A stretch of DNA of 64,000 nucleotides from Alkalibacterium sp034520745 (GCA_034520745.1 JAXHNF010000002.1:47457-111456); one strand, 5' to 3'. Counted from the stretch's first letter, positions 19,270-29,262 are shown. Notes: a model not told the origin generated them from the sequence alone. Numbers and translations: made by a program.

Positions 19270-20161
19270 AGATATAGCCACACCTAACCGCACGAAAGAA
19301 ATACTGGAGACATACGGGCTATCGGCGAAAAAAAGTCTGGGTCAGAACTTTATCGTGGATACGAACATACTCAGAAATATCGTGGAAGCCGGAGAAGTGA
19401 CTGAAAAGACGACTGTGATCGAAGTCGGACCAGGTATCGGTGCCTTGACGGAACAGCTGGCCAAAAAGGCAGGCAAGGTCGTTGCCTTTGAAATAGACGA
19501 CCGACTGCTGCCGGTGCTGTCAGATACGCTTTCTCCGTATTCCAATATCGAGATCATACATGACGATATACTGAACGTGGATCTGAATGCGTTTTATGCC
19601 TCGCATCTGAAAGACGCTGAGGAAATCGTCGTGGTCGCCAATCTTCCGTATTACATTACCACGCCGATCATTTTACGGTTTCTGGAGTCCGACCTGCCCA
19701 TCGACCGCATGGTGCTGATGATGCAGAAGGAAGTCGCCAGCCGCTTGTCTGCTCGTCCGAGCACCAAGGCCTACGGGTCGCTTTCCATTGCCGTTCAGTA
19801 TTATATGAAGGCTGAGGTGGCCTTCACAGTCCCCAAAACGGTTTTCATGCCGCAGCCGAATGTCGATTCTGCCATTATCAGACTGAGCAGGAAGGAAGGG
19901 CAGGCACTGGATGTCAAAGATGAGGAGCTGTTTTTCATGCTTGCGCGTGCGGCGTTCGTTCAGCGTCGTAAAACATTATGGAATAATCTACAGGTGGCTT
20001 TCGGCAAGAACGAAGAAGTCAAAGAGAAGATGAAAGCAGCTTTAGAGACTGCTGGAATAGACCCGGGTAGACGCGGAGAAACCTTGTCGATCGATGAATT
20101 TGCCGTTCTGTCCAATGCGTTTGGTCAGGCCGGTCTGTCGAAAAAAGATGCCTCCGTCTAG
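19253..20161 (+). CDS. rsmA: 16S rRNA dimethyladenosine transferase KsgA/RsmA
   Basis: SAM-dependent dimethylation of two adjacent adenines in the 3' terminal hairpin of 16S rRNA. Seen: KKSLGQNFIVDTNI; SAM motif VIEVGPGIGALTEQL; FEIDDRLLPVL; catalytic NLPY in VVANLPYYITTPI; VMFMP-like FMPQPNVDSAI; C-terminal helical domain. Intact. TTG at 19253 lies at better spacing from AAAGGA than the in-frame ATG at 19259; either gives ~300 residues. It overlaps the end of rnmV, implying translational coupling. Confidence 0.95.
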   Translation: MTMNHKDIATPNRTKEILETYGLSAKKSLGQNFIVDTNILRNIVEAGEVTEKTTVIEVGPGIGALTEQLAKKAGKVVAFEIDDRLLPVLSDTLSPYSNIEIIHDDILNVDLNAFYASHLKDAEEIVVVANLPYYITTPIILRFLESDLPIDRMVLMMQKEVASRLSARPSTKAYGSLSIAVQYYMKAEVAFTVPKTVFMPQPNVDSAIIRLSRKEGQALDVKDEELFFMLARAAFVQRRKTLWNNLQVAFGKNEEVKEKMKAALETAGIDPGRRGETLSIDEFAVLSNAFGQAGLSKKDASV

Positions 20162-20185
20162 AAAATCGGAAAAATATAGTCAGTA

Positions 20186-20217
20186 AACACGAACGATAGC
20201 TTGATGTCGTTCGTGTT
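20186..20217 (+). terminator. Hairpin after ksgA
   Basis: AACACGAACGA pairs perfectly with TCGTTCGTGTT around a 10-nt loop. The following tract is only moderately T-rich, so efficiency is uncertain. Confidence 0.55.
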
Positions 20218-20390
20218 GTATTATTAAAAGCGAGTGGCAGCGTGTGTTTTTATCGTTACTGTAACGGGAATATGACAGCTCATTATAATTTAATCTTCAC
20301 AGAATATCCTATCTTTATTCATAAATAAGCTTTTAATTTTCGGTTTTTCGTGTTATAATAGACTTACTACTTTGTGAGGTGAGTCGAAAT

Positions 20391-20648
20391 ATGCCAACTA
20401 CTTTAGCGAGCATTAAGAAATCACTGGATGGTCAAATCGGGAGAGAAATCAAACTGATTGCCCAAGCCGGAAGAAAAAAGACGACAGAACGCAAAGGTAT
20501 TTTATCAGAAACATATCCTGCTGTTTTCGTCGTAGAACTCGACCAGGAAGAAAATGCAGTGGAACGTGTATCCTACAGTTACACAGATGTGCTGACACAT
20601 TCTGTGGAAGTTGAATTTTCTGAAGAAGCAGAACCTGTTTTAAGCTAA
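20391..20648 (+). CDS. veg: Veg family protein
   Basis: Small (85-residue) conserved Firmicutes protein; B. subtilis Veg influences biofilm matrix expression, but its molecular role is unclear. Seen: LASIKKSLDGQIGREIKLIAQ, AGRKKTTERKGILSETYPAVFVVEL, SYSYTDVLTHSVE. ATG at 20391 follows GAGGTGAG at proper spacing; a GTG 12 nt upstream is less likely. TATAAT at 20354-20359 is a good -10 with a weak -35. Conserved position between ksgA and ispE. Confidence 0.93.
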   Translation: MPTTLASIKKSLDGQIGREIKLIAQAGRKKTTERKGILSETYPAVFVVELDQEENAVERVSYSYTDVLTHSVEVEFSEEAEPVLS

Positions 20649-20679
20649 AAGAATCTCAGTAAAAAGAATACGTTAGATC

Positions 20680-20716
20680 AGTAGTATAATTTACTATAAA
20701 TTATGCTACTTTTTTT
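20680..20716 (+). terminator. Terminator after veg
   Basis: AGTAGTATAATT (20680-20691) pairs with AATTATGCTACT (20699-20710), then seven Ts. Confidence 0.8.
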
Positions 20717-20820
20717 ATGTCTGAAATTAAATACAGGAAAGATGACCCTTTCTTTTCCAAAAAATCGTCAACTGATTTACAATAAAGTTAGACTATTTTA
20801 CGGCGAGAGGAGGAAACGGC

Positions 20821-21666
20821 TTGCCTTTATATGAAAAAGCCCCAGCCAAGATCAATCTCTGCCTGAATGTCCTGCGAAAAAGAGATGACGGCTTTCACGA
20901 AATGGAAATGCTCATGACCCCTGTGGATCTGGCAGACAGACTGACCTTCGACCTGCATGAAAATGATATCGTTTTGGATTCGAGTAGTTCATTCATGCCG
21001 CTTGATGAACGTAACATTGTATACAAGGCGGCACAGCTTTTGAAAGAGACTTTTCAAGTGTCCCAGGGTGTGGAAATATTCATTGAAAAAAATATCCCCA
21101 TCGCAGCTGGATTAGGTGGCGGAAGCAGCGATGCCGCAGCGGCGCTTCGGGGACTGAACAATTTGTGGCAGCTGGATCTCACTCTTGATGAGCTGGCTCA
21201 TCTGGGTGAGCAGATCGGTTCAGACGTCCCGTTCTGTGTCTATAATCAGACTGCTTTTGTGTCAGGGAGGGGAGAAATTGTAAACCCGATTGCCTCATTC
21301 CCTAAAGCCTGGGTCATTCTCGTCAAGCCTCCTAAAGGAATCTCAAGCTGGACTGTTTTCAAAGATCTGAAAATAAAGGATTTACCCCACTATGACATCA
21401 CGTCGATGAAAAGCAAGATAGAAGAGCATGCTTTTCAGGAGGCAGTGAAGTATGCCGGCAACGCACTGGAAGTGCAGGCGTCGAGGCAGAACCCGCTGAT
21501 TCTCGAAGTGAAGAAAAAAATGCTTCAGTTCGGTGCCGAGACTGCTCTGATGAGCGGAACAGGACCGACCGTGTTTGGTCTGACTCAGAATCAGAAAAAG
21601 GCCACACGGATCGTTAATGGACTCAAAGGTTTCTGCCGGGAAGTGTATCTGGTGAGGACTTTATAA
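20821..21666 (+). CDS. ispE: 4-diphosphocytidyl-2-C-methyl-D-erythritol kinase
   Basis: GHMP kinase of the MEP isoprenoid pathway. Seen: TTG start after GAGAGGAGG; PAKINLCLNVLRKRDDGFHE (substrate site with Lys/Asn); ATP loop PIAAGLGGGSSDAAAALRG at about residues 97-115; SDVPFCVYNQTAFVSGRGE; C-terminal SGTGPTVFGL. Intact at 281 residues. Many Lactobacillales use the mevalonate pathway, so whether a full MEP pathway exists here, or ispE is an orphan, cannot be told from this window. It precedes the zinc transporter operon. Confidence 0.93.
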   Translation: MPLYEKAPAKINLCLNVLRKRDDGFHEMEMLMTPVDLADRLTFDLHENDIVLDSSSSFMPLDERNIVYKAAQLLKETFQVSQGVEIFIEKNIPIAAGLGGGSSDAAAALRGLNNLWQLDLTLDELAHLGEQIGSDVPFCVYNQTAFVSGRGEIVNPIASFPKAWVILVKPPKGISSWTVFKDLKIKDLPHYDITSMKSKIEEHAFQEAVKYAGNALEVQASRQNPLILEVKKKMLQFGAETALMSGTGPTVFGLTQNQKKATRIVNGLKGFCREVYLVRTL

Positions 21667-21682
21667 TTGGTGAAATTTTAGC

Positions 21683-21738
21683 TTGACATGAAGACAGATC
21701 GGAAAGTGATATTCTTTAAATCGTAACGATTACGATTT
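21683..21738 (+). promoter_or_regulatory. adcA promoter with a Zur box
   Basis: TTGACA at 21683-21688 is a consensus -35, with an AT-rich -10 region around 21706-21715. Just downstream, 21718-21738 is a 9-3-9 palindrome, AAATCGTAA / TTACGATTT with CGA between, essentially the Zur box of Bacillus-type zinc regulators. Zur-Zn would block the zinc uptake operon when zinc is sufficient. Confidence 0.85.
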
Positions 21739-21760
21739 ATAATTTTGGAGGATATCATAA

Positions 21761-22816
21761 ATGAAAACAATCAATAAAGTACTTATGTCACTTTTATCAC
21801 TGACGGCTCTTGCGGCTTGTTCAGCCGAGACACCGGACAATACCGAAACGAATGAAACTGGAGAAATGGACAGCACTGCCGATACCGGTGACACGAACGG
21901 AACGAGCGACCCCGCTTCAGAAGAGGAAGACAAGCTGTCCGTGGTCACAACCTTCTACCCTGTTTACGAATTCACGCAGCAGGTCGCGGGTGATCAGGCT
22001 GATATCGAGATGATGATTTCCGGGAGTACGGATGTCCATCACTACGAACCGAGCGCACGCGACATGGCTCTGATCAATGATGCCGACATGTTTGTCTACA
22101 GCAGTAACGAGATGGAAACATGGGTTGAAAGCATGCTGGCTTCGCTGGATAACGATGATCTGATCGTGGTGGAGCAGGCTGAGGCTATCGAACTTCTGGA
22201 ACCGGCTGAAGATGATCACGGTCATGAAGAGGACGAACACGGTCATGAAGAAGATGAGCATGGTCATGAAGAGGAAGAAGATGCACATGATCACGGTCTG
22301 GATCCACACGTCTGGTTAGACCCGGTGATCGTCCAGGATCAGGTCCAAACGATGCAGGAAGCATTTATCGAAGCCGATCCCGATAATTCAGAAGCATATA
22401 TTCAGCGTGCCGAAGAGTTTCAAAATGAACTGCAGGCGCTGCATGAAGAGTTTGAAGCTGCTTTTGACGGCGCCTCGAACAGACGCTTTGTGACTCAGCA
22501 CGAAGCATTCGGTTATCTGGCCCGCCGTTATGATTTGATTCAAATGGCTGTCGGAGGGTTGTCGACTGAGATTGAAGTCAGTCCATCACGTATTGCTGAA
22601 ATCAATCACCTGGTCGAAGACTATGACATACCGGTGATTTATTATCAGGAAGGGGCCCAGTCAGCCATTGCGGAAACAGTAGCAAATGAAACCGGGACCG
22701 AAATTGCTGAGCTTTACAGCCTGGAATCACTCCCCAGTGATGTCGAGGCTGAGGGTCAGGGTTACATCGAAGCTATGAGAAAAAATCTGGAAGCTCTAAA
22801 GCAGAGCATCCGATAA
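21761..22816 (+). CDS. adcA: Zinc ABC transporter substrate-binding lipoprotein
   Basis: ZnuA/AdcA cluster A-I binding protein anchored outside the membrane. Seen: signal peptide with lipobox LAAC (Cys20), Asp/Glu/Thr-rich linker, VVTTFYPVYEF; metal ligands in DVHHYEPS (near 91-98), DPHVWLDP (182-189) and QHEAFGYL; and a His/Glu/Asp-rich loop at 152-178 (repeats of HGHEEDE) typical of zinc-specific proteins. 351 residues, intact; it lacks the C-terminal ZinT domain found in streptococcal AdcA. First gene of adcA-adcC-adcB under a Zur box. Confidence 0.93.
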   Translation: MKTINKVLMSLLSLTALAACSAETPDNTETNETGEMDSTADTGDTNGTSDPASEEEDKLSVVTTFYPVYEFTQQVAGDQADIEMMISGSTDVHHYEPSARDMALINDADMFVYSSNEMETWVESMLASLDNDDLIVVEQAEAIELLEPAEDDHGHEEDEHGHEEDEHGHEEEEDAHDHGLDPHVWLDPVIVQDQVQTMQEAFIEADPDNSEAYIQRAEEFQNELQALHEEFEAAFDGASNRRFVTQHEAFGYLARRYDLIQMAVGGLSTEIEVSPSRIAEINHLVEDYDIPVIYYQEGAQSAIAETVANETGTEIAELYSLESLPSDVEAEGQGYIEAMRKNLEALKQSIR

Positions 22817-22854
22817 GATCAGCGAGTAACGAATTTAAGAAAGCAGGGAACCTT

Positions 22855-23571
22855 ATGCAATATATAAAGGTGGAAGATCTGGCCTTTCACTATGAAGATG
22901 AACCCGTACTGGAGAATATTTGTTTTGAAGTCAATACCGGCGATTTCGCGATGCTTACAGGTGAAAACGGGGCAGCCAAGACGACGCTTTTGCGCAATAT
23001 TCTGGGACTGCTCAAACCGACAAAAGGATCGGTGGAACTGGCTGCAAAGAACAGTCAGGGTCAAAGACTCATTGTCGGGTATATCCCCCAGCAGGTGGCT
23101 TCATTCAATGCCGGGTTTCCAAGCACTGTGATGGAACTCGTGAACTCCGGCCGTTATCCGAGAGGAAAATGGTTCAGGAAACTGGATGCCGAAGATAAAG
23201 AACACGTCAGGAAATCACTGGAATCTGTCGGTATGTGGGATCAGCGACATAAAAAAATAGGCGAATTATCCGGCGGGCAGAAGCAGCGCATATCGATTGC
23301 CCGTGTATTTGCCATGGATCCGGATCTGTTCATTCTGGATGAACCAACGACCGGAATGGATGTCAACTCCAGAGATGAGTTCTATAAGCTGCTTCAGCAT
23401 GCGAGCGAATACCACAATAAAGGCATTCTGATGGTCACACATGATCACGAAGAAATCAGACAGTATGCCAATAAACACATTGAACTTATCAGGAAGGAGG
23501 ATTCGCCGTGGAGATGTTTTTCTATGGATTCATGCAAAGAGCTTTCCAAGCATCCATCCTCATTTCACTGA
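22855..23571 (+). CDS. adcC: Zinc ABC transporter ATP-binding protein
   Basis: ATPase of the zinc importer. Seen: Walker A GENGAAKTT (36-44, with the Ala-Ala variant usual in ZnuC-type proteins), signature LSGGQKQR (138-145), Walker B LFILDEP (158-164) and switch His196 in VTHDH. 238 residues, intact. Its last 64 nt overlap the permease gene in another frame, encoding a Cys-containing tail (EDSPWRCFSMDSCKEL) that is a recurring feature of this subfamily. Confident in family; zinc specificity rests on the operon and the Zur box. Confidence 0.92.
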   Translation: MQYIKVEDLAFHYEDEPVLENICFEVNTGDFAMLTGENGAAKTTLLRNILGLLKPTKGSVELAAKNSQGQRLIVGYIPQQVASFNAGFPSTVMELVNSGRYPRGKWFRKLDAEDKEHVRKSLESVGMWDQRHKKIGELSGGQKQRISIARVFAMDPDLFILDEPTTGMDVNSRDEFYKLLQHASEYHNKGILMVTHDHEEIRQYANKHIELIRKEDSPWRCFSMDSCKELSKHPSSFH

Positions 23572-24302
23572 TCGCGCCGATACTGGGACTGTTTCTGATA
23601 CTCAGGCGCCAGTCTCTGATGGCAGATACGCTGTCTCACGTGTCCCTGGCAGGCGTTGCTTTGGGGCTTCTGATCGGTACTGACCCGACATGGACAAATA
23701 TCTTTGTCGTCGTCATAGTGGCAGGGATACTGGAATATCTGCGCAAGGTGTACCGGACCTATTCTGAAATATCGATCGCCATCCTGATGTCGGGAGGCAT
23801 GGCTGTCGCTCTGGTCCTGATGGGCTTGAATGACAGCGGAGCTACGGTCAGTATCCAGCAGTTCCTGTTTGGTTCCATCGTGACCATTTCCGTTCAGCAG
23901 GTCTGGATGCTGCTCTTTCTGACCGTCCTTATCATAGTTTTGTACGGTGTATTCCGAAAACCCATGTACACACTGACGTTTGACGAAGAGACGGCCTATA
24001 CAGCGGGGCTGCCGATCCAGTGGATGTCTGTCATGTTCAACATCCTGACGGGAGTCACCATCGCTCTGATCATGCCTATTGTAGGCGCCTTGCTTGTTTC
24101 CGCGATACTTATCCTGCCGGCAGCCATTTCGATACGTTTAAGCAAAAGCTTCAACGGCGTCATTTTCATCGGTATAGGTGTAGCGATGGCAGGAATGATT
24201 CTTGGACTTGTCGGTTCATATTACTTCGGGACTCCGCCAGGCGCATCCATCACGATCATTTATATAGTGATTTTTTCACTGACCGCGGTTCTGAAAAAAT
24301 AA
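23508..24302 (+). CDS. adcB: Zinc ABC transporter permease
   Basis: ABC-3 family membrane permease, 264 residues with about seven to eight hydrophobic segments. Seen: GTG start with AGGAGG 8 nt upstream inside adcC; LSHVSLAGVALG and ISIAILMSGGMAVALVLMG; QFLFGSIVTIS; PIVGALLVSAILILPAA. Translational coupling with adcC is likely from the 64-nt overlap. Intact and followed by a terminator, so the operon has three genes. Confidence 0.93.
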   Translation: MEMFFYGFMQRAFQASILISLIAPILGLFLILRRQSLMADTLSHVSLAGVALGLLIGTDPTWTNIFVVVIVAGILEYLRKVYRTYSEISIAILMSGGMAVALVLMGLNDSGATVSIQQFLFGSIVTISVQQVWMLLFLTVLIIVLYGVFRKPMYTLTFDEETAYTAGLPIQWMSVMFNILTGVTIALIMPIVGALLVSAILILPAAISIRLSKSFNGVIFIGIGVAMAGMILGLVGSYYFGTPPGASITIIYIVIFSLTAVLKK

Positions 24303-24316
24303 CAGCTCAGAGATTT

Positions 24317-24347
24317 AAGGCCGGGAGAACGATCCTGGCCTTTTTTT
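24317..24347 (+). terminator. Terminator after the zinc transporter operon
   Basis: AAGGCCGGGA pairs with TCCTGGCCTT (one G-T wobble), 6-nt loop, T7 tract. Confidence 0.9.
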
Positions 24348-24428
24348 AGTACGCAAAAAAGTAAAGTGGTGAACGCCTATTTTATGGGATATTCCAGATG
24401 GAAAACAGGTAAACGAATGAAACTGTTT

Positions 24429-24457
24429 TTGTATAGGTTTGGTTTACATGATACAAT
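24429..24457 (+). promoter_or_regulatory. Promoter of the diguanylate cyclase gene
   Basis: TTGTAT (24429-24434), 17-nt spacer, TACAAT (24452-24457), 72 nt before the ATG. Confidence 0.6.
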
Positions 24458-24529
24458 TCAGTAAGACCTGCAGTGCCGTTAACAATGAAAAGAGCTTGAG
24501 CCTGCAAAAAAAGTCAAAAGGGGTTAGCA

Positions 24530-25606
24530 ATGGTTCCTGATTTATTTGTCAATTTTTCAATTCTTATTTCAATGATTTTTATTTATATGCAGTTCAGGTG
24601 GAAAAGTCACAGAAAATCCTCTGTACCCGGACTGTCAGTGCTGATCGACGGACTGAGCGGGGGTGTGATGGGATATTTGCTGATGTATTTTTCCATACGT
24701 GTAACGTCAGAAACGATCCTGGATTTCAGGTATGTCCCGATCATGCTGCTGGTGCTTTTTGTGGGCAGACGTCCTGCCGCTCTGAGCAGTCTGTTTATCA
24801 TCCTGAGCCGGTTCTTGATCGGCATCAGCTCGTCCTCAGTCTATGCCGTCTATATGGTCTGCATCCTTCTGGGCGGGTATCTTCTACTGAACAAGCTGCT
24901 GAAAAACGAAGAAAGGATGCTGCGAAAGGGTCTTTTCTTTACTTTGTATTCGAATGTTATTGTCACTGTTTTCCTTGTGATCATGGTGGATGATCTGAAT
25001 CTGCTTCCTCTGATCGTCTTTTACTGGCTGATTTCCACTATGGGTGGAATGACTGCGGTCTATCTGGTCAACTACATAAGAAATTCTGAATATCTTTTCA
25101 ACAAGTATCAGATCGAATCGTCGACAGACTTTCTTACAGGCCTCAGTAATGTCAGACGGTTTGAGGCTTACTGGAGCAAACTGACGCGAGAGGTGAAGGT
25201 CAGGCAGCAGTCATGTGCTGTTTTGATGCTGGATATCGATCAGTTCAAGCTGACCAATGACACGTATGGGCATGCAGCCGGCGATTATGTCCTGGTCGAG
25301 CTGGGGCGGATCATGGAAGCGGTCGTAAACAGCAAAGGGGCCGTCTTTAGAAAAGGCGGAGAAGAGTTTGTGGTCGTGCTGCCTGAGAGTGATAAAAACG
25401 AAGCGGCAGAAATAGCTGAGACGCTTAGAGCTACTGTGGAAGAGCATGACTTTATAACGAACAACAGGTTACATGTGCCTGTCACTGTTTCGATCGGGTT
25501 AACGGTTTACCCGGAGACGATCAACCAGCTGTCAGAGATGATCGAGATGGCAGATGTGCTGCTCTATAAATCTAAAAGTGAGGGAAGAAACCGGGTCAGT
25601 CTATAA
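24530..25606 (+). CDS. Membrane diguanylate cyclase (GGDEF)
   Basis: Predicted to make cyclic di-GMP from two GTP. Seen: about five to six transmembrane segments in residues 1-182, similar to 5TM sensor modules; then a full GGDEF domain: DFLTGLSNVRRF (200-211), LDIDQFKLTNDTYGH (Mg-binding Asp), the active-site loop GGEEF (276-280), and SIGLTVYP. No RxxD inhibitory site precedes GGEEF, so product inhibition may be absent. 358 residues, intact, monocistronic with its own terminator. The signal sensed is unknown; no other c-di-GMP gene is in the window. Confidence 0.9.
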   Translation: MVPDLFVNFSILISMIFIYMQFRWKSHRKSSVPGLSVLIDGLSGGVMGYLLMYFSIRVTSETILDFRYVPIMLLVLFVGRRPAALSSLFIILSRFLIGISSSSVYAVYMVCILLGGYLLLNKLLKNEERMLRKGLFFTLYSNVIVTVFLVIMVDDLNLLPLIVFYWLISTMGGMTAVYLVNYIRNSEYLFNKYQIESSTDFLTGLSNVRRFEAYWSKLTREVKVRQQSCAVLMLDIDQFKLTNDTYGHAAGDYVLVELGRIMEAVVNSKGAVFRKGGEEFVVVLPESDKNEAAEIAETLRATVEEHDFITNNRLHVPVTVSIGLTVYPETINQLSEMIEMADVLLYKSKSEGRNRVSL

Positions 25607-25626
25607 CTGGAATAACAGAGTATGTG

Positions 25627-25654
25627 AAAAGAGTGCCCGTCAGCACTCTTTTTT
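25627..25654 (+). terminator. Terminator after the diguanylate cyclase gene
   Basis: AAAAGAGTGC pairs with GCACTCTTTT around a 6-nt loop, extra Ts. Confidence 0.9.
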
Positions 25655-25772
25655 ATAAATAATATGATTCTAAAATAGTTTTTCTTTAAAGGCGAAACTC
25701 TGGTAAAATAGGAAGTGAGCTTAAAAACTGATGATAAAACAGTCAGTTAACTAAGGATGAGGTGAAAGATTG

Positions 25773-28700
25773 ATGAAAAAAGTATTAGTCGCCAATAGAG
25801 GCGAAATCGCGATCCGGATATTCAGGGCATTAGCTGAGCTGGACATCAATACTGTAGGGATCTATGCACAGGAAGATGAAGCCAGTGTCCACCGCTTCAA
25901 AGCAGATGAAGCCTATCTTGTCGGAGAAGGCAAGAAGCCGATCGATGCTTATCTGGACATAGAAAGCATTATTCAAGTGGCCAAAGAGGCGGGAGCCGAG
26001 GCTATTCACCCAGGCTACGGCTTTCTGTCAGAGAACCTGACTTTTGCTCAGCGCTGTGAAGAAGAAGGTCTGATTTTTATCGGTCCCGATACGTATCATC
26101 TGGATATTTTCGGAGACAAGATCAAAGCCAAGACCGTAGCCAGAGAAGCAGGCATACCCACCGTCCCGGGTACGGATGGTCCTGTGGCTGAAGTGAAAGA
26201 CGTGCTTGCATTCGGCGAGGCTTACGGCTACCCAATCATGATGAAAGCCGCTATGGGCGGCGGCGGACGAGGTATGCGTGTTGCGCATAACGCAACTGAA
26301 GCGGCGGAAGGTTTTGTCCGGGCCAAGAGCGAAGCAAAAGCAGCCTTCGGTCAGGACGATATCTACATTGAGAAGTACATTGCCAATCCTAAACATATCG
26401 AAGTACAGATCTTAGGTGACAGTCACGGGAATATCGTGCATCTGTACGAGCGGGACTGTTCCGTCCAGAGACGTCACCAGAAAGTCGTCGAAGTGGCGCC
26501 TTGTGTGGATCTGGATCCGGCACTTAGAGAAGAACTCTGTCAGACCGCCGCCAGACTGATGGAGCATGTGGGCTATGTGAATGCGGGAACTGTCGAGTTC
26601 CTGCTGGAAGATGATGAATTTTACTTCATTGAAGTCAACCCACGTGTGCAGGTGGAACATACCATCACTGAAATGGTCACAGGGATCGATATCGTGCAGA
26701 CCCAGATCCTGATTGCTCAGGGGCAGGACTTGCATGCGGAAATCGGCATCCCGAAACAGCAGGACATTGAGCTGAAAGGGGCCGCTATCCAGTGCCGTAT
26801 CACGACTGAAGATCCGGTCAACGGCTTTCTTCCGGATACCGGCAAGATCAATACGTACCGCTCGCCGGGCGGTTTCGGCATACGCCTGGATGCCGGTAAT
26901 GGCTTCCAGGGCTCTGTCGTGACGCCATTTTTCGATTCGCTGCTCGTTAAGCTGTCGACGGAAGGTCTGAACTACGACAAGGCCGTTCAGAAGATGACTC
27001 GGGCGCTGATCGAATTCCGTATCCGCGGGGTGGTCACTAATATTCCTTTCCTGATCAATGTACTGAAACACCCGACTTTCCGAAGCGGAAAAGTCACGAC
27101 GCGCTTCATTGACGAGACGCCCGAACTGTTTGAATACCCGAAAATTAGAGACCGCGGCAATAAATCACTGAAGTACATCGGAAACGTCACCGTCAACGGC
27201 TTCCCGGGAATCGGCAAGCTTGAAAAACGTGCCTTTCATGAACCGAGAAAACCGAAAAATCTCATTTTACCTTCAAAAGAGATCGTCTATCCCAAGCACA
27301 TCCTTGATTCAGAAGGACCGGAAAAAGTGGCAGAGTGGGTAAAAGCACAGGATTCTGTCCTGATGACGGATACAACCTTCCGTGATGCCCATCAGAGTCT
27401 TCTGGCTACGCGTATGCGTACGCACGACATGCTGGCTATTGCGGAAGAAACGGAAAAGGCGATCCCCGAGCTGTTTTCTGTGGAGATGTGGGGAGGCGCC
27501 ACGTTCGATGTCGCCTACCGTTTTCTGACAGAGGATCCTTGGGTAAGGCTGAAGAAACTGCGCGAGAAAATGCCCAACACGCTCTTTCAGATGCTGTTCC
27601 GCGGGTCAAACGCAGTGGGGTATGACAATTATCCGGATAACGTCCTGGAAGAATTCATCCGTCTCGCTGCGAAAAACGGGATCGATGTGTTCCGGATCTT
27701 TGACAGCCTGAACTGGATGCCTCAGATGGAAAAAAGTATCCAGTATGTCAGGGACAACAACAAGATCGCGGAAGTGGCGATCTGCTACACCGGAGACTTG
27801 AACGATGCGTCTCAGACCAAATATACCATGGATTACTATAAACGTATGGCTAAGGAAGTCGAAGCTGCAGGGCGCATATCCTGGCCATCAAAGATATGGC
27901 GGGGCTTTTAAAACCCCACGCTGCCTACCGTCTGATCGGTGAGCTGAAAAATACGGTATCGATTCCGGTGCATCTGCATATGCATGACACGAGCGGTAAC
28001 GGGATCTATACTTACGGTGCCGCGATCCGTGCCGGCGTGGATATCGTCGATGTGGCCCAGAGTGCGCTGAGCGGTAAAACGAGTCAGCCGAGCATGGCCA
28101 GCTCTGTATTATGCACTGGAAGGCACCTCTCATGCACCGAAGTACAACATCAAAAATGTGGAACAGCTGAACCATTACTGGGAAGATACCCGCAAGTTCT
28201 ATGCGGACTTTGAAGAGGGCATGCCGGCTGCGTCCACAGAAGTCTACACGCACCAGATGCCGGGCGGACAGTACACCAACCTGAAGCAGCAGGCAAAAGG
28301 ACTGGGACTGGAAGACCGCTGGGACGATATCAAAGATATGTATGCCGTCGTCAACCGCATGTTCGGTGATGTAGTCAAAGTCACGCCTTCTTCGAAAGTT
28401 GTCGGCGACATGGCGCTTTACATGATCCAGAATGATCTGACCGAAGAGGAAGTATACGAAAAAGGCGAAGACCTGGACTTCCCGACGTCTGTCGTGCGTT
28501 TTTTCAAAGGCGAACTCGGACAGCCTGAAGGTGGATTTCCAGAAAAACTGCAGAAACTGGTCCTGAACGGCGAAAAACCTCTGGAGAAAAGACCGGGGGC
28601 ATACAAGGAGCCGCTTGATTTCGAAGAAGTGAGAAAAGAACTGAGCGAGCATCTGGACCGTGAACCGACTGAAGAAGATGTACTAGGCTACATCATGTAT

Positions 28701-29204
28701 CCGCAGGTATTCCTTGACTACACGTTCTTCTATAACATGTACGGAGAAGTGACGAAGTTCGACACACCGACCTTCTTCTACGGCATGCGCATGGGCGAAC
28801 AGGTGGAAGTGACGCTGGAAAAAGGCAAAACACTGATCATCAAGCTGAATCAGATCGGTGATCCGGACCTCGAAGGTAACCGTGTCCTCTACTTCGAACT
28901 GAACGGACAGGGACGACAGATCGAGATCAAGGACAAGAATGTCACGAATACGAAAGCCGTCCGCAAGAAGGCAGAACCGAGCAACAAAGGACACATCGGC
29001 GCGACCATGCCCGGTTCGGTCCTTCAGGTACTGGTCAACCGTGGAGACAAAGTCGAAAAAGGCGATCCAATCGTGATAACGGAAGCCATGAAGATGGAGA
29101 CCACGATCCGTTCTGCGATCGCCGGAAAAGTTGAGCGGCTGTTTGTCAAAGAAGGCGATACCATCCAGACGAACGACCTGCTTGTCGAAATAGAAACAAA
29201 ATAA
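25773..29204 (+). CDS. pyc: Pyruvate carboxylase (one -1 and one +1 indel)
   Basis: Biotin enzyme that carboxylates pyruvate to oxaloacetate for anaplerosis. Domains in order: biotin carboxylase (VLVANRGEIAIRIF; ATP-grasp GGGGRGMRVA; NPRVQVEHTITE), carboxyltransferase (DTTFRDAHQSLLATRMRT; metal and substrate residues), allosteric linker, and C-terminal biotin carrier with EAMKMETT (biotinyl Lys). Near 27868 one G is missing (corrected AAGAHILAIKDMAGLLKP) and near 28104 one base is extra (corrected QPSMASLYYALEGTSHAP); the two cancel, giving 1143 residues, the standard length. The ATG at 25773 fits GAGGTGAAAG. Stand-alone, with its own terminator. Confidence 0.95.
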
Positions 29205-29232
29205 AAATAAAATAGAAACGAAATAAAACGAG

Positions 29233-29262
29233 AGCCTGCGCGGATAAGCGCAGGCTTTTTTG
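29233..29262 (+). terminator. Terminator after pyc
   Basis: AGCCTGCGC pairs with GCGCAGGCT around GGATAA, then a T tract. Confidence 0.92.
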
